Shown: in pieces, positions 24,419 through 32,704 of the stretch | How positions within the stretch are numbered: the stretch's first letter is position 1 | Layout: every line of letters starts with the position of its first letter | NCBI GenBank assembly: GCA_900762355.1 | Contig: CAAFGE010000043.1 | Location: 62,001-126,000 of the forward strand | Direction of reading: 5' to 3' | DNA: 64,000 bases | Source: an uncultured Collinsella sp. | GTDB lineage: Bacteria; Actinomycetota; Coriobacteriia; Coriobacteriales; Coriobacteriaceae | Notes under the pieces: model-generated | Seen by the model: only the letters and a program-made list of their open reading frames with translations | Told to the model about the DNA's origin: nothing | Database searches by the model: none | Program-made: the position numbers and the translations under genes

Positions 24419-26129
24419 AAAAGCGAAGACGGTCAACGTTCTCGAGGGACCGATGACCGAGTCGTGCGCCGAGTTTCCCGCGCGCCACGTGTTTATCAAG
24501 TGCCCGGAGTGCCGCCGCGTGATCGATGAGGCGCGCCTGCACGACAACCTCGAGGTCTGCCCTCGTTGCGGCAAACACTTTCGCGTGAGCGGGCGCGACC
24601 GCATGCGCATGACGATTGACGAGGGCACGTTTGAGGAATGGGATGCCAGTCTGGCGCCGGAGGACTTCCTCTCGTTTCCCGGCTATGCCGACAAGCTCAA
24701 GAGCGTGAGCGAGCGTTCGGGCGAGCACGATGCCGTTGTGTGCGGCAGGGGCAAAATCTGCGGTTGCGATACCGCGATCTTCTTTATGGACGCCAACTTT
24801 ATGATGGGCTCGATGGGTTCCGTGGTGGGCGAGAAGATCTGTCGCACATTTGAGCGAGCGACCGAGCTTGGATTGCCAGTTGTCGGCTTTACCGTTTCGG
24901 GCGGTGCGCGCATGCAAGAGGGCGTGACATCGCTTATGCAGATGGCCAAGATTTCTGCGGCGGTTAGGCGCCACAGCGAGGCGGGCGGCCTGTATATCAC
25001 GGTGCTCACCGACCCCACGACCGGAGGCGTAACCGCGAGCTTTGCCATGGAGGGCGACATTATCCTGGCCGAGCCCGATGCCCTGACGGCATTTGCCGGC
25101 CCGCGCGTGATCGAGCAGAACATGCACAAGCGCCTGCCCAAGGGATTCCAGCGCTCCGAGTTTTTGCTGGAGCACGGCTTTTGCGATGCCGTTGTTCCGC
25201 GTGGCGAGATTGCGCTCACGGTAGGCGAGCTGCTGGCGCTGCACGAAGGGCACGCGCCCGGCCTGGGGGCACCGCATGAGATCGTGCATACGGGTCGCCG
25301 CGGCAAAAAGCTGGGACACTTGTTCAAGCGCTCGGCCGCACCAAAAACCGCGCTCGAGATTGTCAAGCAGACCCGCTCGGCAGATCGCGCCACGGCAGGC
25401 GAGATGATCTCGCTGGGCCTGGATGGATTTGTGGAGCTGCACGGCGACCGCTACTTTGGCGACGACGCCGCTGTGGTGGCTGGCATTGGCTGGAAAGATG
25501 GACGCCCCGTAACGGTCATCGCCATCGAGCGCGGCACCACGACCAAAGAGCGTATGCGCCGCAACTTTGGTATGGCACATCCCGAGGGCTATCGCAAAGC
25601 GCGTCGTCTGATGCGCCAGGCCGAAAAGTTTGGTCGACCGGTTCTGTGCCTGGTCGATACTTCGGGCGCGTTTTGCGGCATCGGTGCCGAGGAGCGCGGC
25701 CAGGGCGAGGCGATTGCCCAGAATCTCATGGAGATGAGCGGCCTTAAGACGCCGATTGTCTCGGTGGTGACAGGCGAGGGCGGCTCTGGTGGCGCGCTGG
25801 CGCTATCCGTGGCCGACCGCATCCTGATGCTCTCGAGCTCGGCCTATTCGGTCGTGAGCCCCGAGGCCTGTGCGTCGATCCTGTGGAAGGATACCGACCG
25901 CGCGAATGAGGCTGCCGAGGCGCTTAAGCTCACGGCCCCCGATCTGTTGGCGCTCGGCATCATCGACGGCATTGTTGACGATAAGGGCCTGTCGCATGAG
26001 GAGATCGCCGGTGCCGTCATGTCCTCGGCATTTGATGCCTTCGATGCGCTTGGGCAGCTCGACGACGCGACCCTCACAAACCTCCGCTACGAAAAGTACC
26101 GCGCAATCGGTCAGTACCGCACGATGTGA
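24405..26129 (+). CDS. Acetyl-CoA carboxylase carboxyltransferase, fused beta-alpha (AccDA)
   Basis: A 574-residue fusion of the two carboxyltransferase subunits that are separate in most bacteria. Residues about 30-270 are AccD: a zinc ribbon (CPECRRVIDEARL then CPRCGKHF) and the crotonase-like core with VSGGARMQEG. Residues about 300-574 are AccA: LELHGDR-like VELHGDRYFGDD, KERMRRNFGMAHPEGYRKA, and GEGGSGGALAL. It transfers the carboxyl group from biotin to acetyl-CoA, giving malonyl-CoA. Last gene of the fatty-acid operon. No frameshift is visible, so the fusion is genuine in this sequence. Confidence 0.95.
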   Translation: MLMNRKAKTVNVLEGPMTESCAEFPARHVFIKCPECRRVIDEARLHDNLEVCPRCGKHFRVSGRDRMRMTIDEGTFEEWDASLAPEDFLSFPGYADKLKSVSERSGEHDAVVCGRGKICGCDTAIFFMDANFMMGSMGSVVGEKICRTFERATELGLPVVGFTVSGGARMQEGVTSLMQMAKISAAVRRHSEAGGLYITVLTDPTTGGVTASFAMEGDIILAEPDALTAFAGPRVIEQNMHKRLPKGFQRSEFLLEHGFCDAVVPRGEIALTVGELLALHEGHAPGLGAPHEIVHTGRRGKKLGHLFKRSAAPKTALEIVKQTRSADRATAGEMISLGLDGFVELHGDRYFGDDAAVVAGIGWKDGRPVTVIAIERGTTTKERMRRNFGMAHPEGYRKARRLMRQAEKFGRPVLCLVDTSGAFCGIGAEERGQGEAIAQNLMEMSGLKTPIVSVVTGEGGSGGALALSVADRILMLSSSAYSVVSPEACASILWKDTDRANEAAEALKLTAPDLLALGIIDGIVDDKGLSHEEIAGAVMSSAFDAFDALGQLDDATLTNLRYEKYRAIGQYRTM

Positions 26130-26145
26130 CAAAGGGAAAGCTCGC

Positions 26146-27384
26146 ATGTCACATTGGGAAAGGCGTTCCATGTCACAAGTTTCTAACACCTCGTTTACAA
26201 CGTCGGTTTCATCAAACGCCATGGCCGTGGTGGACTATCTGTCCAAAAGCATGATGTCAGCGCTGCCGTTTATTGTCTGCGCGGCGTTGCTCCGCACCGT
26301 CGCTGTCATTATGGGCGAAGGCATGCTGGGCCTGTGGTCTGCCGATTCCGATATCTATCGCCTGTTCTACAGTTGGCTCTATAACGCCGGCTACTACTTT
26401 TTGCCCATTTATCTTGGTTGGGCGGCCGCCCGTCAGCTCGGTTGCTCGGAGCAGCTGGGCATGATGCTGGGCGGCGTATTGATTGCACCCGATTTACTCA
26501 AGCTTGTCGATGCCGCATCGACGACGGGGGCATCGATGACTTCCGTGTATGGTCTGCTTCCCGCGCCGGTCAACGATTACACGACGACTGTTATTCCGAT
26601 TCTCATCTCGGTGCCCGTGCTATGGCGAGTGGAGTGTTTCTTTAAGCGCGTTATCCCTAAGGCCGTGGCGTTTTCGTTCGTTCCGTTTGCGACCATGCTT
26701 GTCATGGTTCCGGTTTCGCTGTGTATTACGGCGCCGGCGGGCAGCTATCTGGGCATGCTGTTGGGCCAGCGTATGTTTATGCTTGGCAATTCCGGTGGCA
26801 TCGTGTCGCTGCTCACGCTCATGGGGCTTGCTGCGGGCTGGGAGTTCCTAAAGATCGCCGGCGTCAGCAACGTTGTCCTATCGCTCGCCTATGCGCAGTT
26901 TATGAGTGTGGGAACGGATTCGTGCATCCTGATCGCCGCGACGATGGCAACGTTCGCCGTTTGGGGCATGCCCTTTGGCGCGTCGCTTCGCGTTGCGGAT
27001 AAGGACGAGAAGGCGCTCATGCTGGGCTATTCAATCTCGGGTGTTCTTGGCGGCGTAAGCGAGCCGGCGCTGTACGGTTGCGGCTTTAAATATGGCAGGT
27101 GCCTGACGTGCATGGCCATTGGCGGCGCCGTCGGAGGCCTTGTTGCGGCCGTGGGCCACGTTACGGCCTATACCATCGGCATGACGAATGTCCTTATGGT
27201 CATTGGCTTTGCCACGGGCGGCATCTCGAACCTGCTGTGGTGCTGCGCTGCCGGCGGTGTGGCATTTGCGGTGTCTGCGGCGCTGAGCTACTGCTTTGGC
27301 GTGGTGCCGGCGAAGGGACAGACGACGGGGGACGGAGCCGATTCACCCGAAACCTCGAAGAGCGTGGCCGAAGTAAGCGCGTAA
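26146..27384 (+). CDS. PTS transporter subunit IIC, glucose/beta-glucoside type
   Basis: A membrane permease of about 412 residues with roughly ten hydrophobic helices and the substrate-site motif GVSEPALYG (family GxxEP). It has only the IIC domain; no IIA or IIB domain or gene is next to it, so it must borrow these or act as an orphan. Two nearly identical start contexts exist: ATG 26146 after AAAGGGAAAG and ATG 26170 after GGGAAAGG, both reading ATGTCACA. The sugar cannot be predicted. It follows accDA by 16 bases but shares no obvious function with it. Confidence 0.8.
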   Translation: MSHWERRSMSQVSNTSFTTSVSSNAMAVVDYLSKSMMSALPFIVCAALLRTVAVIMGEGMLGLWSADSDIYRLFYSWLYNAGYYFLPIYLGWAAARQLGCSEQLGMMLGGVLIAPDLLKLVDAASTTGASMTSVYGLLPAPVNDYTTTVIPILISVPVLWRVECFFKRVIPKAVAFSFVPFATMLVMVPVSLCITAPAGSYLGMLLGQRMFMLGNSGGIVSLLTLMGLAAGWEFLKIAGVSNVVLSLAYAQFMSVGTDSCILIAATMATFAVWGMPFGASLRVADKDEKALMLGYSISGVLGGVSEPALYGCGFKYGRCLTCMAIGGAVGGLVAAVGHVTAYTIGMTNVLMVIGFATGGISNLLWCCAAGGVAFAVSAALSYCFGVVPAKGQTTGDGADSPETSKSVAEVSA

Positions 27385-27422
27385 ACCTGTGCGACACAAG
27401 GACGATTCCTTTGCCATATTCC

Positions 27423-27456
27423 AAGGCCGTGGCCCGTGTGGGTTGCGGCCTTTTTT
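27423..27456 (+). terminator. Rho-independent terminator after the PTS IIC gene
   Basis: AAGGCCGTGGCCC pairs with GGGTTGCGGCCTT (with G-U pairs) around GTGT, then six T. Confidence 0.85.
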
Positions 27457-27535
27457 GTATCTGGGGGACAAAGTGGCTACACTACAATCCGTTTGAGCAA
27501 TAGATATATAGGTAGTACCGTGGGGGCGGATGTAG

Positions 27536-28690
27536 ATGGTCGAGTGGATTGTTAAGCGTGCGCAGGGCGACCGTGCGCGCGTGGGCACGTTGACGGGCGT
27601 GGTGTGTATTCTCGCCAATGTGGCACTATGCGCTGCGAAGGGCGTAATTGGCGTGCTGTCGGGATCGGTTTCGATTGTGGCGGATGCCATGAACAACCTG
27701 TCCGATGCAAGCTCGAATATCGTGAGCGTGCTGGGCTTTAAGCTGGCGAGCAAGCCGGCCGACCCCGAGCATCCTTACGGCCACGGTCGCTACGAGTATC
27801 TCTCGGGTTTGGTCGTGGCGGCGCTCGTGCTGCTTATTGGCATCGAACTGGTGAAGTCCTCGGTGGAGCGTATTGTCAACCCGGAGCCTGTCGAGTTCTC
27901 GCTTGCCCTGGTGGCAGTCCTGGCACTTTCGATGGTTGTAAAGCTGTGGATGGCGGCCCTCAACCAAAAGCTCGGCGATCGCATTGAGTCCGAGACGCTG
28001 CATGCGACCGCGCAGGATTCCAAGAACGATGTCCTTGCCACAGGCGCCGTGTTGGCGTGCGCAATTGTTTCGCAGGTGACGCACATCAATCTTGACGCAT
28101 GGGTCGGCCTTGCCGTTGGCGCCTATATTGGCTGGAGCGGTTTTGAGCTCATCCAGGATACGGTGAGCCCGCTTTTGGGCCAGTCGCCCGATCCTAAGCT
28201 GGTCAAGCACATTCGAGACAAGATCATGAGCTATCCCGGCGTTTTGGGCGTTCACGATTTGATGGTTCACGACTACGGCCCGGGCAGGAAGTTTGCAAGT
28301 GCGCATGCCGAGATGGCGGCCGAGGACAGCCCGTTGGAAAGTCACGACACGCTCGATAACATCGAGCAGTCGTTTAGGGACGAAGACGGCATGATCGTTA
28401 CGCTTCACTACGATCCCATCGTGACCGATGATCCCAAGCTGGCGAGCATGCGCTTGCGCATTCACGCCATGGCCCAGGAGATCGATAGCCGCCTCTCGAT
28501 TCATGACCTGCGCTGCGTGCCGGGTCCTACGCACACCAACGTGATCTTTGACTGCGTGCGTCCCTCGGATCTGCAGATGAGTGCCGAAGACGTAAAGCAC
28601 GCGCTGGCACAACGGGTCGAATCGGAATATCCCAAGTCGATTGCCAAGATTACGATCGACGAAGACTACGTAGGACATACCCACGAGTAA
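27536..28690 (+). CDS. Cation diffusion facilitator family metal exporter
   Basis: A 384-residue CDF transporter that exports divalent metals in exchange for protons. The membrane domain covers about residues 15-215, with metal-site acids in DAMNNLSDASSN (helix 2) and HATAQDSKND (helix 5). A cytoplasmic ferredoxin-like domain follows. The C-terminus (about 290-384) is longer than in minimal CDF proteins and seems to hold a second regulatory domain. ATG at 27536 follows a GGGGGCGG stretch. The metal (Zn, Mn, Fe, Co) cannot be told from sequence alone. Confidence 0.88.
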   Translation: MVEWIVKRAQGDRARVGTLTGVVCILANVALCAAKGVIGVLSGSVSIVADAMNNLSDASSNIVSVLGFKLASKPADPEHPYGHGRYEYLSGLVVAALVLLIGIELVKSSVERIVNPEPVEFSLALVAVLALSMVVKLWMAALNQKLGDRIESETLHATAQDSKNDVLATGAVLACAIVSQVTHINLDAWVGLAVGAYIGWSGFELIQDTVSPLLGQSPDPKLVKHIRDKIMSYPGVLGVHDLMVHDYGPGRKFASAHAEMAAEDSPLESHDTLDNIEQSFRDEDGMIVTLHYDPIVTDDPKLASMRLRIHAMAQEIDSRLSIHDLRCVPGPTHTNVIFDCVRPSDLQMSAEDVKHALAQRVESEYPKSIAKITIDEDYVGHTHE

Positions 28691-28729
28691 GGCTGTGCCG
28701 GCAAAGCAGGTTATGCAGAAGGGGAGAGC

Positions 28730-29356
28730 ATGAAGAAGCTGTATCTACTCCGCCACGGCCAGACGGAGTTCAACGTCAAAAAGCTGGTCCAGGGCCGCTG
28801 CGATTCACCGCTGACCGACCTGGGCCGCAAACAAGCGGGAATGGCAGCCGCATGGCTCAAGAGCCACGACGTTGTCCCCGACAAAGTGGTCTCATCACCC
28901 TTAGGCCGAGCCATGGACACAGCTCAGCTCGTCGCAACCGAACTCCTTGGCCCGGACGCAGCAGTCGAGCCCTGCGAAGGCATCATCGAGCGCTGCTACG
29001 GCTCCTTCGAAGAAGGCCCGCACGGCGCGCTGCCCACCGACGTCTGGGATCCGGGCGAGGACCTGGTCCCCTTCGGAGGAGAAGGAAGCCAGGCGCTGCA
29101 AGAACGTATGGTGGATGCGCTTACCAATATCATGGGCTCCGAGGGCATCGAAACCCTTCTAGCAGTAAGCCACGGCAGCGCCAGCCGCCAATTTATCAAG
29201 GCCGCAGCCCCAGAGGGCTTCGAGTTCCCAACAAAACTCCCCAACTGCGCCATCATGATCTTCGATTTCGATGAGGCAAAGCCACAAGCAGAAGGCGAAC
29301 CGTCCCAATGCAAGTTCAGCCTCCAGCAAATAGTGGACCCCCAACAAAGTCATTAG
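28730..29356 (+). CDS. Histidine phosphatase family protein
   Basis: A 208-residue phosphoglycerate-mutase-like phosphatase. The catalytic His is in LLRHGQTEFN and the second His in AVSHGSASRQF. Family members act on phosphorylated sugars, nucleotides or cofactors, so the substrate is open. ATG 28730 lies behind GGGGAGAG. Toward its 3' end the codon use shifts to A-ending codons (CCA, CAA, GCA, GAA), unlike the neighbouring genes. Confidence 0.85.
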   Translation: MKKLYLLRHGQTEFNVKKLVQGRCDSPLTDLGRKQAGMAAAWLKSHDVVPDKVVSSPLGRAMDTAQLVATELLGPDAAVEPCEGIIERCYGSFEEGPHGALPTDVWDPGEDLVPFGGEGSQALQERMVDALTNIMGSEGIETLLAVSHGSASRQFIKAAAPEGFEFPTKLPNCAIMIFDFDEAKPQAEGEPSQCKFSLQQIVDPQQSH

Positions 29357-29401
29357 CCTGAACGAGCAGAGTTAAGCAGACATCAACGTGTCGTCTCCCG
29401 A

Positions 29402-29538
29402 GCTTGGCAGAGGGGCGGCGAAATATATTAAGTTTGTCGCGAGTTCCGCACGCAAAGGAAAGCACTTAATGTGCTTTCCGTCTTGCGCAGGACTGTAGAG
29501 CAGCAAACTTAATATATTTCGCCGCCCCTCTGCCAAGC
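29402..29538. repeat. Structured repeat element, copy B: same 85-nt core inside a perfect 35-bp stem
   Basis: The core 29428-29512 is identical to 12155-12239. Arms 29402-29436 and 29504-29538 are complementary at all 35 positions; they begin GCTTGGCAGAGGGGCGGCG. Their outer 26 bases share nothing obvious with copy A. The apical hairpin is at 29457-29479. It lies between the phosphatase gene and rplC. The rest of the gap 29357-29814 holds the rplC motif and leader and no gene. Confidence 0.85.
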
Positions 29539-29597
29539 CCAGGCGACTCCACGCACTTTACCTGCGTAAACAATGTGAGTGAAATATGAATCTCGAT

Positions 29598-29622
29598 GGA
29601 TACGCCCGCAGCCGTGTATACT
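29598..29622 (+). promoter_or_regulatory. rplC promoter region motif
   Basis: GGATACGCCCG (29598-29608), three bases, then CCGTGTATAC (29612-29621). It matches the rplB upstream motif at 21 of 24 positions. TATACT (29617-29622) is a plausible -10; no good -35 is seen 16-18 bases upstream. That would give an untranslated leader of nearly 190 bases. Confidence 0.5.
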
Positions 29623-29654
29623 AAACAGCTGTGTGAAACCAGGGGAGTATTCTG

Positions 29655-29785
29655 GCTGGACAAAATGCCTGCTTAATAGGGTTGTCAGGTAGTCCGGACG
29701 CAATACAAGGCTGGGGAGCACGTCGTGTAAGTAGTGGTCCTCTAGGGGCGTACGCTCGGTGGTGTACGCATTGTCCCAAGACCAC
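29655..29785 (+). ncRNA. Structured leader RNA of the rplC operon (candidate)
   Basis: Two folds are visible. The first brings CCTG and CAGG together with GGAC/GTCC below them (about 29660-29695). The second is an extended hairpin 29734-29785: GTGGTC pairs with GACCAC, GGG with CCC, and GCGTAC with GTACGC. It ends 29 bases before the rplC start. S10-type operons are autoregulated through leader RNA in other bacteria (L4 in E. coli); that role here is inference. Confidence 0.45.
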
Positions 29786-29814
29786 GCGAGAGTTGGGATC
29801 ATATCTTGATCAGC

Positions 29815-30426
29815 ATGATTCTCGGCCGCAAGATTGGCATGACCCAGGTTTGGGACGAGGACGACAACGTCGTTCCCGTCACGGTCATCCAGGCTGGCCC
29901 CTGCGCTGTCTCGCAGGTTAAAACTCAGGCAACCGACGGCTATGACGCCGTCCAGATCGGTTTCGGCGACATCAAGGCCAAGAACGTGAACAAGCCCATG
30001 GCTGGTCACTTCGCTAAGGCTGGCGTCGAGCCTGTCCGCTTCCTTCGTGAGGTCCGCGTCGAGAACGGCGAGGAGCACAAGGTCGGCGAGGTCGTCACCG
30101 TCGCTGATTTCGCTGATGTCGAGAAGGTCGACGTCATCGGTACCTCCAAGGGTAAGGGCTTCCAGGGTCGCATCAAGCGCTGGGGTCAGCGCCGCGGTCC
30201 TATGACGCATGGTTCTCACTTCCAGCGTCACCCCGGTTCTATCGGTCAGTGCGCCTATCCTGCGCGCGTCCTCAAGGGCGTCAAGATGGCCGGTCACATG
30301 GGTAACGAGCGCGTTACCGTCAAGAACCTTTCCGTTGTCCGCATCGATGCCGAGCAGAACCTCATCTTGGTCAAGGGCGCTGTCCCGGGTGCCAAGAATG
30401 GTCTCGTCGCCATCCGTATGGCCTAA
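29815..30426 (+). CDS. rplC: 50S ribosomal protein L3
   Basis: A 203-residue L3 starting MILGRKIGMTQVWDEDD. The central loop includes GTSKGKGFQGRIKRW and THGSHFQRHPGSIGQ, which reaches the peptidyl-transferase centre. ATG at 29815 fits the family start; an in-frame TTG at 29806 is possible. The ribosome-binding site is weak (TTGGGATC). L3 heads this operon because rpsJ, its usual predecessor, is about 14 kb upstream. Confidence 0.96.
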   Translation: MILGRKIGMTQVWDEDDNVVPVTVIQAGPCAVSQVKTQATDGYDAVQIGFGDIKAKNVNKPMAGHFAKAGVEPVRFLREVRVENGEEHKVGEVVTVADFADVEKVDVIGTSKGKGFQGRIKRWGQRRGPMTHGSHFQRHPGSIGQCAYPARVLKGVKMAGHMGNERVTVKNLSVVRIDAEQNLILVKGAVPGAKNGLVAIRMA

Positions 30427-30472
30427 GGGCCCAGCCCATTTAGCCCAGCGTCATACCAAGGAGAACACTTAA

Positions 30473-31099
30473 ATGGCAAAGTTTGAAGTAAAGAACAGCG
30501 AGGGCAAGAAGGTCGCCGAGGCCGAGCTCGCCGCTGAGGTGTACGGCATCGAGCCGAACATCCACGTTATGCACCACATCGTCAAGTGCCAGATGGCCTC
30601 TTGGCGTCAGGGCACCCAGTCCGCTAAGGGCCGCTCTGAGGTTTCCGGTGGCGGCAAGAAGCCTTGGCGTCAGAAGGGCACCGGCCGTGCCCGCCAGGGT
30701 TCCATCCGTGCTGCCCAGTGGCGTCACGGTGGCGTTGTCTTCGCCCCCAAGCCCCGTTCCTACGCCAAGCGTATGAACAACAAGGAGGTCAAGCTGGCTA
30801 TGCGCTCCGCGCTGTCCGCCAAGCTGGCCGATGGCGAGCTCGTGCTCGTCGACGACTACGGCTTCGAGAAGCCTTCCACCAAGGCTGCCGTCGCCATGCT
30901 CAAGGCTCTCGGCCTTGAGGGCAAGCGTCTGACCATCATCGTTCGCGATGAGGACGTCAACGCCTACCTGTCGTTCCGCAACATTCCCAAGACGTTCATC
31001 ATCACCGCTGACGAGGCCAACACCTACGATCTCGTCAACAACAACGCTGTGCTGATGCCCGCCGACATCGCCGCTCACTTCGGGGAGGTGCTTGCATAA
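30473..31099 (+). CDS. rplD: 50S ribosomal protein L4
   Basis: A 208-residue L4. The long exit-tunnel loop is visible as GGGKKPWRQKGTGRARQGS, and the globular part ends with VNNNAVLMPADI. L4 can repress S10-type operons in some bacteria. ATG 30473 follows AAGGAGA. It ends immediately before the rplW ATG. Confidence 0.96.
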   Translation: MAKFEVKNSEGKKVAEAELAAEVYGIEPNIHVMHHIVKCQMASWRQGTQSAKGRSEVSGGGKKPWRQKGTGRARQGSIRAAQWRHGGVVFAPKPRSYAKRMNNKEVKLAMRSALSAKLADGELVLVDDYGFEKPSTKAAVAMLKALGLEGKRLTIIVRDEDVNAYLSFRNIPKTFIITADEANTYDLVNNNAVLMPADIAAHFGEVLA

Positions 31100-31387
31100 A
31101 TGACCGCCCACGAGATCATCATCCGTCCGATCGTGTCCGAGCGTTCCTTCTCCGGCATGGAGCTGAACAAGTACACGTTCGAGGTCGCCAAGGATGCTAA
31201 CAAGTATCAGATCAAGGACGCTGTCGAGGAGATCTTCGGCGTCAAGGTCGTTCGCGTGAACACCCTGACGGTCAAGCCCAAGACCAAGCGCGTGCGCTAT
31301 GTCGCCGGCAAGACCCGTTCTTGGAAGAAGGCCATCGTCACGCTGGCCGAGGGCGACACCATCGAGGTCTTTGGCAACCAGGCCTAA
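31100..31387 (+). CDS. rplW: 50S ribosomal protein L23
   Basis: A 95-residue L23 at the tunnel exit, the docking site for trigger factor and SRP. It starts MTAHEIIIRPIVSERS and contains VNTLTVKPKTKRVRY. It begins directly after the rplD stop, so translation is coupled. Confidence 0.95.
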   Translation: MTAHEIIIRPIVSERSFSGMELNKYTFEVAKDANKYQIKDAVEEIFGVKVVRVNTLTVKPKTKRVRYVAGKTRSWKKAIVTLAEGDTIEVFGNQA

Positions 31388-31404
31388 GACTCGCTGCTGT
31401 TGAG

Positions 31405-31443
31405 TGAGCTCATGCCTCCCAAATAGGGGAGGCGAGAGCTCAA
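31405..31443 (+). other. Intercistronic hairpin between rplW and rplB
   Basis: GAGCTC (31406-31411) with TGCCTCCC pairs to GGGGAGGC and GAGCTC (31436-31441). No T-run follows, so it is more likely a processing or attenuation structure than a simple terminator. It is followed at once by the rplB upstream motif. Confidence 0.6.
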
Positions 31444-31462
31444 GGTTTTGGGCGTATAAAAT

Positions 31463-31486
31463 GGACACGCCCGGAACCGTGTATAC
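31463..31486 (+). promoter_or_regulatory. rplB upstream motif, sister of the rplC motif
   Basis: GGACACGCCCG (31463-31473), GAA, CCGTGTATAC (31477-31486). It matches the rplC motif at 21 of 24 positions. TATACG could serve as a -10. It suggests an internal promoter that restarts transcription at rplB. Confidence 0.5.
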
Positions 31487-31566
31487 GTCCGGTGTCATCG
31501 CACCCGAGGCAGAACCTCGTATCCCTGTCTGCGATGGCTAACGGATTCCTATTGAAAGGGATTGTA

Positions 31567-32397
31567 ATGGCTGTAAAGCACCTTAAGCCGACCTCCGCTG
31601 GTAGGCGTTGGCAGACGATCTCCGACTTCTCCGAGATCACCTGCACCAAGCCCGAGAAGTCTCTTCTCGAGCCCCTGCCCAAGAAGGCCGGTCGTAACAA
31701 CAACGGCCGCATCACCACCCGCCACCAGGGCGGCGGCGTGAAGCGTCGTTACCGCGTGATCGACTTCAAGCGCAACAAGGACGGCGTGCCCGCCAAGGTT
31801 GCCACGATCGAGTACGATCCGAACCGTTCCGCTCGCATCGCTCTGCTGCACTATGCTGACGGTGAGAAGCGCTACATCCTGGCCCCCAAGGGCCTCGAGG
31901 TCGGTCAGACCGTCATGTCCGGTTCTGACGCCGACATCAAGCCGGGCAACGCTCTGCCCCTCGCCGACATCCCCGTCGGTACGCTCATCCACGCCGTCGA
32001 GTTTCAGCCGGGCAAGGGCGCTGCTATTGCCCGTTCCGCCGGTAACTCCTGCCAGCTGATGGGTAAGGAGGGCAAGTACGCTATCGTCCGTATGCCTTCC
32101 TCCGAGATGCGCCGCATCCTCGTTACCTGCCGCGCCACCGTCGGTGAGGTCGGCAACGCCGATCACTCCAACATCGTCATCGGCAAGGCCGGCCGTAAGC
32201 GTCACATGAACGTGCGCCCGACCGTCCGCGGTACCGTCATGAACCCTGTCGACCACCCGCACGGCGGTGGCGAGGGCAAGAACCACACCTCTGGTCGTCC
32301 CTCCGTTACCCCCTGGGGTAAGCCGACGAAGGGCCTTCGTACGCGCAAGAAGAAGAAGGTCTCGAACCAGCACATCATTCGTCGCCGTAAGAAGTAA
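31567..32397 (+). CDS. rplB: 50S ribosomal protein L2
   Basis: A 276-residue L2, which assembles the peptidyl-transferase region. It starts MAVKHLKPTSAGRRW and contains the universal MNPVDHPHGGGEG segment with its essential His. ATG 31567 follows GAAAGGG at 31554-31560; the longer frame to 31492 is read from the leader. Confidence 0.97.
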   Translation: MAVKHLKPTSAGRRWQTISDFSEITCTKPEKSLLEPLPKKAGRNNNGRITTRHQGGGVKRRYRVIDFKRNKDGVPAKVATIEYDPNRSARIALLHYADGEKRYILAPKGLEVGQTVMSGSDADIKPGNALPLADIPVGTLIHAVEFQPGKGAAIARSAGNSCQLMGKEGKYAIVRMPSSEMRRILVTCRATVGEVGNADHSNIVIGKAGRKRHMNVRPTVRGTVMNPVDHPHGGGEGKNHTSGRPSVTPWGKPTKGLRTRKKKKVSNQHIIRRRKK

Positions 32398-32429
32398 TTT
32401 CGGATACCGAGTTTTAGGAGAAAGCACTT

Positions 32430-32690
32430 ATGAGCAGAAGTCTCAAAAAGGGCCCGTTCGTGGAGACTCGCCTTCTCTCGCGTATCACCGCGATGAACGA
32501 GGCTGGCAAGAAGGACGTCGTGAAGACCTGGTCCCGCGCGTCCACCATCTTCCCCGAGATGGTTGGTCACACCATCGCCGTCCACGACGGCCGCAAGCAT
32601 GTGCCCGTGTATGTTACCGAGTCCATGGTTGGTCACAAGCTCGGCGAGTTCGCGCCGACTCGTACGTTCCGTGGCCACAAGGCCAAATAG
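32430..32690 (+). CDS. rpsS: 30S ribosomal protein S19
   Basis: An 86-residue S19, a 30S head protein. It starts MSRSLKKGPFVE and contains VYVTESMVGHKLGEFAPTR. ATG 32430 lies behind TTAGGAGA. Normal length. Confidence 0.96.
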   Translation: MSRSLKKGPFVETRLLSRITAMNEAGKKDVVKTWSRASTIFPEMVGHTIAVHDGRKHVPVYVTESMVGHKLGEFAPTRTFRGHKAK

Positions 32691-32704
32691 GGGGTTAACC
32701 GTAA

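Noticed and set aside
29402..29538. Structured element copy B as a simple Rho-independent terminator
   Set aside because: The stem is far longer than terminator stems, no T-run follows, and an identical 85-nt core sits in the loop.
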